Source of the DNA: Pseudoneurospora amorphoporcata
Taxonomy: Eukaryota; Ascomycota; Sordariomycetes; Sordariales; Sordariaceae
Direction of reading: 5' to 3'
Length of the DNA: 64,000 bases
NCBI GenBank assembly: GCA_033297205.1
Contig: MU859183.1
Location: 1-64,000, forward strand
The position numbers and the translations under genes were made by a program. Under the pieces are notes generated by a model. It did no database searches and was not told where the DNA came from. It was given only the letters and a program-made list of their open reading frames with translations. The first letter of the stretch is position 1. Every line of letters starts with the position of its first letter. Shown in pieces: positions 21,161 to 31,189 of this stretch.

Positions 21161-22850
21161 ATGGGGTTCCTCAACCTCTTCCATCTGGCCTTTTTGGTTG
21201 TATCCTTCTTTGTCTCGGGGGCACTTGCTGCCTTTGGGTACACCACCTCCGGCAACAACTTCGTCATTGATGCCGGCTCCTCGAACACTTTGGTGTTCTC
21301 CGTCAGCAAGTCCAGCTGCGACATCAACTCAATCAAGTACCGCGGCACCGAACTCCAGTACAGCAGCCAGGGCACCCACATCGGATCCGGCCTCGGCTCG
21401 GCCACCGTCTCTGTCAGCCAGATCAATGGCTCGTCGGCCAAGTTCATCAAGGTGACCTGCGTCACTTCGACCCTCACCCACTACATGATCGTCAAGGAGG
21501 CCGACAGCACTATCTACATGGCCACCTACATCACGGTCGAGCCCTCCATCGGCGAGCTCCGCTTCATCGCCCGCCTGCTTCCCGACAAGCTCCCAAGCGA
21601 GTACCCCTACGGCGAGGTCTCCACCACCACCGGCTCATCCTCCACCGTCGAGGGCTCCGACGTCTTCGTCGTCAACGGCCAGACCCGCTCCAAGTTCTAC
21701 TCGTCCACGCGCTTCATCGACGAGGACTCGCACTGCGTCTACGGCGGCTCCGACCTGATGCACGTCTGCGTCATCACCCCGCAGCAGGAGTCCTCCTCAG
21801 GCGGCCCCTTCTTCCGGGACATCGACTCCAACAACGCCGGCAGCAGCACCAACCTGTACAACTACATGAACAGCGGCCACGTGCAGACGGAGTCCTACCG
21901 CATGGGTCTGCACGGCCCGTACCTGATGGCCTTTTCGCGCTCTGGCATCCCGACCCTCAAGAGCGTCGGCGACCTCTCCTGGTTCGGCGAGCTCGGCGTG
22001 ACGGGCTACGTTCCCGACTCCCAGCGCGGCACCGTCACGGGCCGGGCCACCGGCATCCCCTCCGGCTTCGAAGGCGTCGTGCACTGGTACAACTCGGCCG
22101 CGCAGTACTGGGTCAAGACGGCGTCCAACGGCCAGTTCACCTCGCCCAAGATGAAGGCGGGCACTTACACCATGGTTTTGTACCAGACCGAGTTCAGGGT
22201 AGCCACCGCGACCGTGACCGTCTCCGCGGGGGGCACAACCACGGCCAACATCGCCAGCACCTTCAACACCAACCACACCACGCTTTACAAAATCGGCGAG
22301 TACGACGGCCAGCCCACGGGGTTCCGCAACGCCGACAAGTTTTTGAGGATGCATCCCTCCGACAGCCGCATGTCCAGCTGGGGCCCGCTTACTTACACTG
22401 TCGGCAGCTCGTCGCTGTCGGACTTCCCCATGGCCGTGTTCAAGAGCGTCAATAACCCCGTTACTATCAAGTTCAACCTCGGCAGCGCGCCGAGCCAGGC
22501 GACCACGCTGAGGATCGCCACTACGCTGTCCTTTGCTGGTGCGCGCCCGCAGGCAGTGGTGAATGGGTGGTCGGCGGTTGCTCCTGCTGCTCCTACCAAG
22601 ATTGATAGCCGTGGTGTCACCAGGGGCGCGTACAGAGGGTATGGAGAGGTATATGATGTGGCGGTGCCGGCGGGGAAGTTGGTCAGTGGGTCGAATACGA
22701 TCACTATTAGTGCGCTGTCGGGGAGCAGTGGGGATACGTTTTTGAGTCCTAACTTTGTGAGTATTCCCATTCTCGGGCTTTCTTGATTGTGAAAAGGGCG
22801 TTCGCTAACGGTGGATCCAGATCTTCGATGCTGTTGAGCTCTTTTACTAG
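21161..22850 (+). CDS. asd-1: Secreted rhamnogalacturonan lyase, polysaccharide lyase family 4
   Basis: Two exons, 21161-22756 and 22821-22850, encode 541 aa. The 64-bp intron (GTGAGT donor, GCTAAC branch) must be removed to give the family C-terminus SPNF-IFDAVELFY. Residues 1-23 form a signal peptide (hydrophobic core, then ALA before AFGYTTSG). Three parts follow: a catalytic beta-sandwich to about residue 280, a fibronectin III-like domain (~290-365), and a C-terminal carbohydrate-binding-like domain (~370-541). The catalytic lysine of characterised PL4 lyases corresponds to Lys178 (TRSKFYSS), and the partner histidine is probably His240 (SGHVQTE). The enzyme cleaves rhamnogalacturonan I by beta-elimination. 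In N. crassa the asd-1 gene of this family is needed for ascospore formation. I believe this is that gene, from recall. Confidence 0.93.
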
Positions 22851-23054
22851 AGTTGTGGCGGAGTGGCAGCGGTCTTTGACTTCTTACTACGAGTTGTTTC
22901 TGAGGTATTCGACTGTAGTCCTTTTGCATAAAGGATAGCCTCCCAAGTACATAAGGCTCTGTTCATCCATGCATACAACTGCGACTCCTTCGGGGGTCCA
23001 GCATCTCACAAATCATGATCAAATGACATGCATAACACTTGCGAAAATCAAGAC

Positions 23055-25067
23055 CTACCTTGGCAAGACTGTTCCATCTCTCCCATCACCAAGCAGCGGC
23101 CTACCCGGCCTCTCATCCTCATCTTCATCCTCCTCATCTCCATCATCCCTCTCGTCAGACAAAAGCAAAGACGTAGTCGACGGAGTCCTACCCTCATACC
23201 CACCAAACAACACCTCCATATCCTCCAGCGGACGTCCCTTGGTCTCAGGATAGAGCAAGAAGATGATCGGTACGCACACCAAGTTCACCGCCATAAAGAA
23301 GAAGTAAATCTTCGAGCCGAGCTCAGCAATACCGATAGGCCACAGCTGAGAAACGATAATCGAGCCCACAGCGCCGCCAGAAGCAGCGAAGCTCAACCCC
23401 CGCGCGCGAGCGGCAGTGGGGAAAATCTCGGACCCGTAGACCCAAGCTGCTGGGCCGAAACCCATGCTGTAGCCAAGCGAGTAGATGAAGATGAAGACGA
23501 CGCAGGTGTAGTCTGCAGCGCGGCTGGTGTTGTTGGGGTAGGCGAGGGGCAGGGCGCCGTTGATCTGCCCGGGTTTTGGGGTTAGCATTCATTTCCACAT
23601 TCCTTTGTCCCGGTCCTGGTCCCCGTCCCAATTCCAACGAGCAAATGGAAGCGAAAACAACTCACCAACAAAGCAAAAGCCATAATCCCCGCCCCAACAG
23701 CCAACGTCACCCTCCTCCCCACCTTATCAATGACAAACACCTCCAACACCGTGCACCCAATCTTGAGTGTACTCTCGATCCCGCCCGCCAGCAGCGAAGT
23801 CCTTGAGCTCAGTCCCAACACCCTGAATAGTTCGGGTAGGTAATACTTCATCGCCGTAGCGCCGCACATCTGCGCCATGAAGTGGAGCAGCGTCGCTCGC
23901 CAGAGTCGCGAGAACAAGCTGGGGTTAGTGAAAAGGGCGGTCCATTTCTTCAGGCTTGTGGCCTGGTAGGCGGATACGTTGCGCTTGATGTCAGTCAGTT
24001 CATCTTGGATCTGCGAAGGGGTGAAGGACCCTTCGCGATAGAATTTCAGGGCTTTGAGGGCTTTGTCGACGCGGCCGTGTTCGACGAGCCACCGGGGAGA
24101 CTCGTATAAGAAGGGGAGCCCGATGAGGAAGAGCAGGGCCGGGATGAAGGAGAGGGAGACTGAGAAGCGCCAGCCGCTCTGGTAGCCGTACGTGTCGCTC
24201 CAAAAGGTTATGGCGTAGCCGACCCTATGAGATCGTTAGGATGGTTCAAGGACATTTGGCCATTATGACAGTCGTCACCTACCAGAAGCCAGACGCAAGC
24301 CCAGCTACAAACCCGACATGGTTCAAAACTACGAGTTTGCCTCGTTGTTTAGCCGGGGCGATTTCACTGTACGACAAATCACCGGTCAGCCCTACCGATA
24401 TGAAGAATATCTCGCTTGAGATGAGCCCCAAACAATATGACTTTTCTGACATACCTTTGATACAACGGCACGCTCGTCGACACGATCCCGGTGCCCAAGC
24501 CAGAAACAACCCGACCGAACATCACCATAATGAGCGCCACCGACCCCGACGCAGCAGCTTGAAGTGCTTGACCTACACATAGCACGGACATGCCCACCAT
24601 GGCAGCATAGCGGCGGCCGAGTAGGTCCGCTGCGGGACGGGAGAAGAAGACGTAACTCAGCCATGTGCCGAGGTAGTAGATGGCCGTGATGAGGCCGCGC
24701 CTGTACGGACCATAGCCGGGAATGGTCTCGCGGAAGCCGGGATGAGCGAGAACGGAGGCGAGAACGCCAACATTGTATCTGTGCAGTGAGTGTCAGTAAG
24801 TGTAAGCGGTGATGAACTTTTTTTTTCCAGAGCCAGCTGTCCGATCCCCCGATTCTTTGTCCGACGACTTGGTCAAGGGGCTTCATCTCTGTAACACCAC
24901 GATAAAGTACGCACGACGCCCACTCAAATTTGGGTGTATCGATGAGAGCAGAAACTCGAAAAGTCTCACCCCCAAACAAATGAGCCCAGAGCAAGCAACA
25001 GACAAAGGGAATGCAAGCGCCATGAGGCTTTAGATAAGCCCAGGCCCGAGCCCTTGATTCCGTTCAT
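23055..25067 (-). CDS. MFS sugar transporter
   Basis: Five proposed exons: 25067-24970, 24778-24455, 24366-24283, 24224-23666 and 23564-23055, giving 524 aa. The first intron is long (191 bp) and the others 58-101 bp; all phases join. Exon 1 gives MNGIKGSGLGLSKASWRLHS and then the first membrane helix ending SFVWG, so the junction restores WGYNVGVLASVL, the family's G-Y-D-x-G-V motif. Sugar-porter signatures are RPAADLLGRRYA, GRVVSGLGTG, VPLYQSEIAPAKQRG, YESPRWLVEHGR, DKVGRRVTL and YPETKGRPLEDME. About 12 membrane segments are expected. The C-terminal tail is cytosolic and acidic (DDGDEEDEDEDE). Substrate unknown; hexoses, quinate or plant-wall sugars are possible. It is tail-to-tail with the PL4 lyase, 204 bp apart. 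Confidence 0.9.
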
Positions 25068-26105
25068 CACTGCGAAAATTGTTGATCCGAATGCACTCCT
25101 TTTCCGTGCCGCAAAGCCCAGATGCGGAAAACAGGGTAAAGACCCGATTCGATGGTTGGCGGTACTGGTACCTCACTCACTCCCAGATATATCCGAGCGA
25201 GCAAACAAACAAACAGACAGGGCAGTTTGAACCTGAAACAATGAAGATGGCGGTTCCAATCCGCGGCAAAATTGTGTTGTCGAGTGATGAAGAAACAAGC
25301 CCACCCGGTCCCTCCATTTCCAAAGAGACTGGGCAGCTTGGGCTTTTGCTCATATGAGACCACCCATAGGTAGGTCTGGGACTGGAACATAGAGGATTGG
25401 AATGGGGGACTGGTGACACTGTGCAATACCGTGAGCTCTTTCCCCGGATATGTGCCCCTAGTTGCGTCATCTGGATCAACTGCAACACATCCCACGCACC
25501 GTGTGTGCCGCCATCGCGATGTGATTGGTAGGAAGTTGAGCTGATTCCAACCGATTGGGACGACCTCTTCAAAATTCCGTCCGAAAGGTGCGGGGGTTTC
25601 GACTTTTGACACATAACAGCGGTAAGCTGTTGGGAGTGGAAGCGGATTGAATGAACGAAGACGCGCGGAATTCCGTCGCTAACTCCCGGCGTGCCAGAAG
25701 TCCAGTCCAGGCCTTAGTTGAACGAACGATCAGTGGCTGGTTTTTCGTTTCATTCCCGGATCGAGCGCACAAGTTGTCATGTTGGTTGTTTGGTACTCAA
25801 GTCATGGCGGCGAGCCAGGAACTCGCGATACTTTTTTTCCTGTCCCGCTTTGAACAACTTGCTACGTGACGGCGGCAACGATAACGTCCAGTGAGCACTA
25901 ACCACCATCAACCATTCATCAGCCAACGAACTTTGCCAAGAGAAAAGGGAAAAAGTAAGAATTTTCATGCACACCTCAACAGCGGGAACAAAGGGGCGAG
26001 ATGGGTTAAATAGTTCCAAACCAACTGCAGCAAGCATGGCGCTTATACTTTGTTGCTTTTCACCACTCCCAGCGTTCAGCCGGTTGGTCAAACGCCTCTT
26101 CAGCT

Positions 26106-26138
<33 letters not shown>

Positions 26139-26694
26139 CGTGACGGCATCCACTTGGCAGCTTCGCAAGCTCGCGCCAATTTCAGTCCGAAAAGGGCACT
26201 TGAAACAATGGTTTGCCGGATTCGCCCCATACATATCGGTACCTGCGTCTGTCAGCACGGTTTGTGGGAGATATCCGGGGCGGGGAGACTTTGTATGTGT
26301 GAGTTCGCGGAAGATTGCATTCCCAAGGCGTAATTGTGAGTTTTGGGGGGCACGGGCGTGACGGCGGGCGCCTGAGTCAAACAAGCAGTAACATGTTCCT
26401 TGGTTGATGGCGTCAACAATGAAGGAAGGTGGAACTGAAGCGGGATTGGAGGCGGCAGGACGGGAGGCAGGAGTTGAAGGACAAACGCTCCGAGTGAGTC
26501 CAACGCTCCTTTCTGTGTTGTGTGGGTTATTCCATCCCCCCTTCTCGTGCAGGTAAATGGGAAAGGGAAGGGTATAACAAACTCATCATGAGCCTCCTCC
26601 CCCTCCTTCCACTTGATGAGCTCTGTGCGCTTCATGCAGTTTCATTCCTTCTCAAGTTGCTGGACAACTCGCTGGGCGATTCATTCTTTTTAAA
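25068..26694. other. Divergent promoter region between two MFS transporter genes
   Basis: Head-to-head intergenic region. It contains a 30-base poly(T) run at 26109-26138. Short open frames on both strands have no recognisable domain. The final part holds the leader of the gene starting at 26695, including several upstream ATGs (for example 26588) that would open frames overlapping the start. Confidence 0.5.
26109..26138 (+). repeat. Poly(T) run of 30
   Basis: Uninterrupted run of 30 thymines in the divergent promoter between the two MFS genes. Long dA:dT tracts disfavour nucleosomes and are common in fungal promoters. Its exact length may vary with sequencing. Confidence 0.9.
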
Positions 26695-28586
26695 ATGCCA
26701 CACTCACGCTCATTATCAGAACAATCATGTCTCCTCTCCAATGCGGATTTCAGTCACCAAGACGGAGATAGATCTAGGCTTGGTCTACCATACAGTAAGT
26801 CCCCTGCCTTACCCATTCGTTCAGACATTCAGTAAAAATACTAACCACTCCCGTAGCATTCCCTTCTCAACATAAAATCCACTTTCATCACGACCCCGAA
26901 TCAGCCCTGCCTCCCAGGCCATCACACACCCCAATCCAACATCAGAATGATACCATCTCCCGGGAAGACCTTCCTAACAAGCGCCAACTCCTCATCTTCT
27001 CTCTCTGCCGTTTCTCCTCGTCTCTATCCAACATCCTCGTCCTCCCTTACCTCTTCCACCTCGTCCGCTCCGCCGTCTCCACATCCAGTACTCCCAGCCT
27101 AGCCGCAGACAACGACGACATAGTAACCTACTACACCTCCATCCCTACCACAGCCCTGGTGTCGATTTATGCCGGCGTGCTGGTAGCTGCTTTTCCGTTG
27201 GCTCAACTACTTGTCTCCATTCTGTCATGGAACAGATATGGTCAGAGGCTACCCATCGTTTGGAGCCTGGCTATCTCGGCGGTTGCCAACTTGGCGTTTG
27301 GATTCAGTCGGTCGTTTGGGGCTTTGTTGTTATGGAGGACGGTGAGCGGGTTGGCGAGCGGGAATGGAGGGGTGATGAGGAGGGTGGCAAGTGAGATTGT
27401 TGGTGAGGGGAGGAAGTATCAGGATAAGGCTTGCCAGGTCTTGTCCATGGTGGGCAATCTGGGAATGGTGGCTGGCTTGGCGATGGGTGGGCTTTTGGCT
27501 GAGCCAGTGAAGACAATGCCGGGATTCTTTGGTGCGGAAGGCGTGTTGAATCGGAGCGGTAGTGAAGAAGGGGTGAAGTGGATGGTCAAATACCCGTTTG
27601 CCTTACCGGCAGTCGTGAATGCCGTGTTGCTTGGCTTAATGGCCATGGCAGCTGCGGCATGGCTGAGGGAGACGATGTCGGGGCAAGACCAGGTCGAGAG
27701 TGGCACTGGGTATTCCACCCGAAGGCCATACATCCTCCTCAACGATACTGAAAATCTGTTATCCGACCGTCACCAAGAAAAACCTCCGGCCAAGACATCT
27801 CTCCGCTCAGCCCTTACTACCCGCACCCTCCCCTCCCTGATCTCCTCCTTCCTCCTAGCCCTCCACACCTCCGCCTTCGCCTTCATCCTCCCACTCCACC
27901 TCTCCACCCCTTCTTCACCTTACAGTCCCCTCTTGTCCTACTCCTCCCACTCCCTAGTGCCCATTCTCTTCCGCTTCAGCGGCGGCCTTGCCCTCTCCCC
28001 TGTTACCATCTCTCTCTACCTCTCACTTTTCGGTCTTCTCGGCCTCCTTTTCCGGGCATTTGTCTATCACTGGTGGCAAAACCGGCTCAGCACCATGGGC
28101 TTGTTTGAGCTCTCGCTGGCTGTCTTTCCTTTTGTTTATTTGTTGACTCCGTATCTGTCCCTGTTCTCTTGGGGCCACCAGGACACTGACCGCACAACGG
28201 GATGCGCCATCATGATGAAGTGGATTGCTTTGGGGATAGTGGTTGGGGGGCAGACGCTCGCGACATCGATGGTGGGTCCTAGTGCCAAGGTGTTACTTGC
28301 TGAGTCGGCACCATCGGAGGGAGTGCGGGAGAGGGTGCAGGAGGTGGGAAACATGGTGGCGACCCTGGCCAGCGTGGTTGGGCCGGTCGTTGGAGGCGTG
28401 GTGTATGCAAAGGGGGTGAGAGAGGAAGTGGTGGGCGCTGCTTGGTGGTTTTACCTCGTTGTCGTCGCGGTGGTTGCTGCAGCGTGGTGTGTGGGTGTTC
28501 AGGGAAGAGTCAATGAGGAATCTGAGACTGATGAGATAGATGTAAGTGATTTTGGATATGTGAAAACATCGGATAGAGGTTGGTGA
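26695..28586 (+). CDS. MFS transporter, tetracycline/drug-resistance type
   Basis: Two exons, 26695-26794 and 26857-28586, give about 609 aa. The 62-bp intron has a GTAAGT donor, a TACTAAC branch point and a TAG acceptor. Only the frame from ATG 26695 (MPHSRSLSEQSCLL) joins exon 2 correctly, at GLPYT-FPSQHK. The hydrophilic N-terminal ~90 residues precede the first helix (LLIFSLCRFSSSLSNILVLPYL). MFS features are the WNRYGQRLPIVWSL loop, RTVSGLASGNGGVMRRVASEI and GNLGMVAGLAMGGLLAEP. The two halves are joined by a polar loop around 'RRPYILLNDTENLLSD'. It resembles fungal MFS proteins of unknown substrate (yeast YCR023C type); export of a small molecule is an inference. Confidence 0.85.
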
Positions 28587-28768
28587 TTGGGATTCAGTTC
28601 GCTTCGGACTTTCGTTTAACTTTTGTATGACGTATGACTAGAACGAGAACTGTACGAACTGATGAAATGGTATTGTTCACGCACCTATGCATGCTTAATA
28701 GCATGCTGTTTCGCTAAGCCAACCCACCTGTCCCTCTCTTTCACCATTGTACACTCGCAGTCAAGCTC

Positions 28769-30034
28769 TCACTTCCTGTTCCTGACCCTCTCCTCATGGG
28801 CAGCTATTACGCCATCATCCGGCACCTGGCCCTTATCCTCAGGCCGCCTAGTGTTCACATAGCCGTCCCCGGGGCTGGCCCAGGCAAAGTCGGCCCAATC
28901 ACCCAAGGCTGGCCACATCTCGTCCTCCACTAACTTCAAGACCTTCTCCTGACGCTCTGATCCGTATGCGCGCCCTTCCTTCTTCTCAGCAGTGGCCAGC
29001 TTCTCCAGCCCTTCCAACACGCCATTCCACTCCGTTACCGTCTCCTCCAACTCGGGAATGGACGAGACACCGCACACCGTCGCTCCCACTTTCAACAAAG
29101 ACCCGGGACCAGCATCAACGCCAACCCCAGCCTCCGCGCCGACCCTCGCCCACTCCTCCAACGCCCATCGGATCGCCACACTCTCAAGCCTCTCCCCCTT
29201 AGCCGCCGCCAACTCGCCCAGCTTCTTGCACGCAATCCTCAGCTCCGGCGGCGACGGATGCCACTTAACCAACGGGCTCTCCTTCGATTCCGGGTTAGGC
29301 GGAATCCCCTTTTGCGTCAACAGCCCCATGCCCAACATGGACGCGTTCAAAATTACCTCCACCCCAGCCTTGTTAAATCTCTTCAACACGCTCTCCTCCT
29401 CATTTTCCCTTGCAAGCAGCTCATCAACACCCAACAACCGATTCTGCACCGTAAAATGGCCATAACTCAACACGGCATCCAACGGCTCGCCCGTTTCTCT
29501 GAGGATCATCTCCGCCAGCTCCGCTAGCACTTTGACAGGGAACCCACTTATCCCGACATGCTTGATGACGCCCTCCTCGTCCCGCAACCGCCTCAACTCC
29601 TTTACCGCACCCAAGACTTCGGCGGGCGAAACGAATTCGACGTCGTGCATGTACACCAGATCCAGATAGTCGGTGTGCAACCGCTGCAAAGAGCGGTAGA
29701 TGCTGTAGCGCACCCAGGCGGGCGAGTAGTCAAACTCGTCGCCGGCTATGCGGCCCGCTTTGGTGACGATGAAGACGTGCTCGCGTGGGAGCGGGTCGGA
29801 CTCGGAAGTGAAGAGGGCGTTGAGGGCGTCGCCGAGCAAGATTTCCGAGGGACCGTAGTAAGGTGAGGTGTCGAAGCCCCGGACGCCGAGGGAGATGGCG
29901 CGCGCGACGATGGAGCGGTAGGGGAGCGAGTGAGGGTCGGGGACGTATTGGGTGTTAAAGGTGGCGGTGCCGAGGAGGAGAGGGGGGAGGGTTGATTTGA
30001 GGGGGGGCTTTTGGGTGGTTGTGGATGGCGCCAT
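28769..30034 (-). CDS. Aldo/keto reductase, D-arabinose 1-dehydrogenase (Ara2)-like
   Basis: Single exon. I chose the ATG at 30034 (MAPSTTTQKPPL, 421 aa) because it sits in an excellent context (ACCACCATGGCG). An in-frame ATG at 30112 would add 26 residues. The AKR barrel starts LPPLLLGTATFN. The catalytic tetrad is visible as Asp in GFDTSPYYG, Tyr in the same motif, Lys in FIVTKAGR, and His in YMHDVEF. GEVIKHVGISGFP-like and SYGHFTVQNRLL segments further mark the Ara2/L-fucose dehydrogenase subgroup, which oxidises D-arabinose to D-arabinono-1,4-lactone on the way to erythroascorbate. The C-terminal ~60 residues are an extension. Convergent with the MFS gene ending at 28586 (182 bp). Exact substrate not determined. 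Confidence 0.88.
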   Translation of the reverse strand: MAPSTTTQKPPLKSTLPPLLLGTATFNTQYVPDPHSLPYRSIVARAISLGVRGFDTSPYYGPSEILLGDALNALFTSESDPLPREHVFIVTKAGRIAGDEFDYSPAWVRYSIYRSLQRLHTDYLDLVYMHDVEFVSPAEVLGAVKELRRLRDEEGVIKHVGISGFPVKVLAELAEMILRETGEPLDAVLSYGHFTVQNRLLGVDELLARENEEESVLKRFNKAGVEVILNASMLGMGLLTQKGIPPNPESKESPLVKWHPSPPELRIACKKLGELAAAKGERLESVAIRWALEEWARVGAEAGVGVDAGPGSLLKVGATVCGVSSIPELEETVTEWNGVLEGLEKLATAEKKEGRAYGSERQEKVLKLVEDEMWPALGDWADFAWASPGDGYVNTRRPEDKGQVPDDGVIAAHEERVRNRK

Positions 30035-31189
30035 GGTGGTGATGTTTTGGTGTGGTGAGGTGAGGTGAAGAGCCGTTGGTCGGTTGCTCTGAGGGTGAAC
30101 AGCTTTCTTCATTCAAGCTGTCGTGATGGGGAAGTGGGGTTTAGCTCGTGAAACCTCCACAATTTGGTGCTTGATGCGCGAGGATCTCGTGGGGCACGGA
30201 ATAGCTTCATCGTTTTAGCCCTTTGGCAGGCTTTTTGAAGGGACAGAGGGAGCTTTGAGACATTGGAAATTGAAGAGTGATTGCCTCAACAAAGTTTTCA
30301 AACCTGCCACGACAACTTCGATGTTAACTGCCTGAAGTTGGAGAATCCTAGGCCCTCAGAAGCCTAAAGAATGGCCCGTGCCAATGCGGAGGAGCGTCCG
30401 CTGTTGGAGACGAGATACCCCGCCCTTTTTTGGCGATGGGCACGGACCAGGTACACTCTGGCTTGTGGTCGAGGTTTCGAGCTGACGAGCTGGATTTTCT
30501 CCCTTTTCACCTCGACCAAGTTGGACTTGGTACCTACGTTTGAACACATCAAGTGAAGCAAAGCCCTATCGATTCCGCTGGTCTGTGTGGTGAAATTCCA
30601 TTTATTCCAACTATCTCGAACGCAATTCTCCATTCTCCGTCCATAAAATCCCTTCGAGTTCTAGCAAGAAAAGGATTAACAAAGCACTTCCACGCCGGAA
30701 TGTCAAACGCAAAATAGACGCCAGACTCCAACTCGTCCATGATAAGCATAAACTCCTTCCATATCCGTCTCTCGGTTGAATTGGCTTTCGCCTAATGGGA
30801 AAAAAGACTGCGAACAGGCAATGTCATGGGAACGGTGACGAGAAGGAAAAAAAAAGTGGTAGTAGATGGTGGTTGGATATACAAAATAAATCGGTGTCCT
30901 CCTAAATGGTCCTTCTCCCTGACACACACTCATGAAACGAATCGACGGTGGTATTGTTAACGGTGTTGCTCCCGTTCGCCTAACAATCTTCCTTGCTTCT
31001 CCGCTCCTTCTCAACTTGGCCAGTCCTTTCTCGCTTTTCCTTACTCCTACACCAAGAGCTTATCGTCTCTTGCGGTTTATACTGTTTCTGTGACTCTGTG
31101 CTTTTCCTAGCCTGTGTTGGGGTATCTGCTCCCAGTTCCTGTGTAATGTTTTCTGTTGCTCCTTTTGTTCTCGTTGCCAGCAACCGATA
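30035..31189. other. Promoter of the aldo/keto reductase gene and 3' flank of sip5
   Basis: Both flanking genes are on the minus strand. The region contains the AKR promoter near 30035-30400 and likely the sip5 3' UTR above ~30700. A continuous plus-strand shadow frame is not supported as a gene. No RNA gene or repeat was found. Confidence 0.5.

Noticed and set aside
23055..28586. A sugar-uptake or metabolic gene cluster with the PL4 lyase
   Set aside because: The two MFS genes are in different families and there is no regulator or further catabolic enzyme, so co-location alone does not support a cluster.
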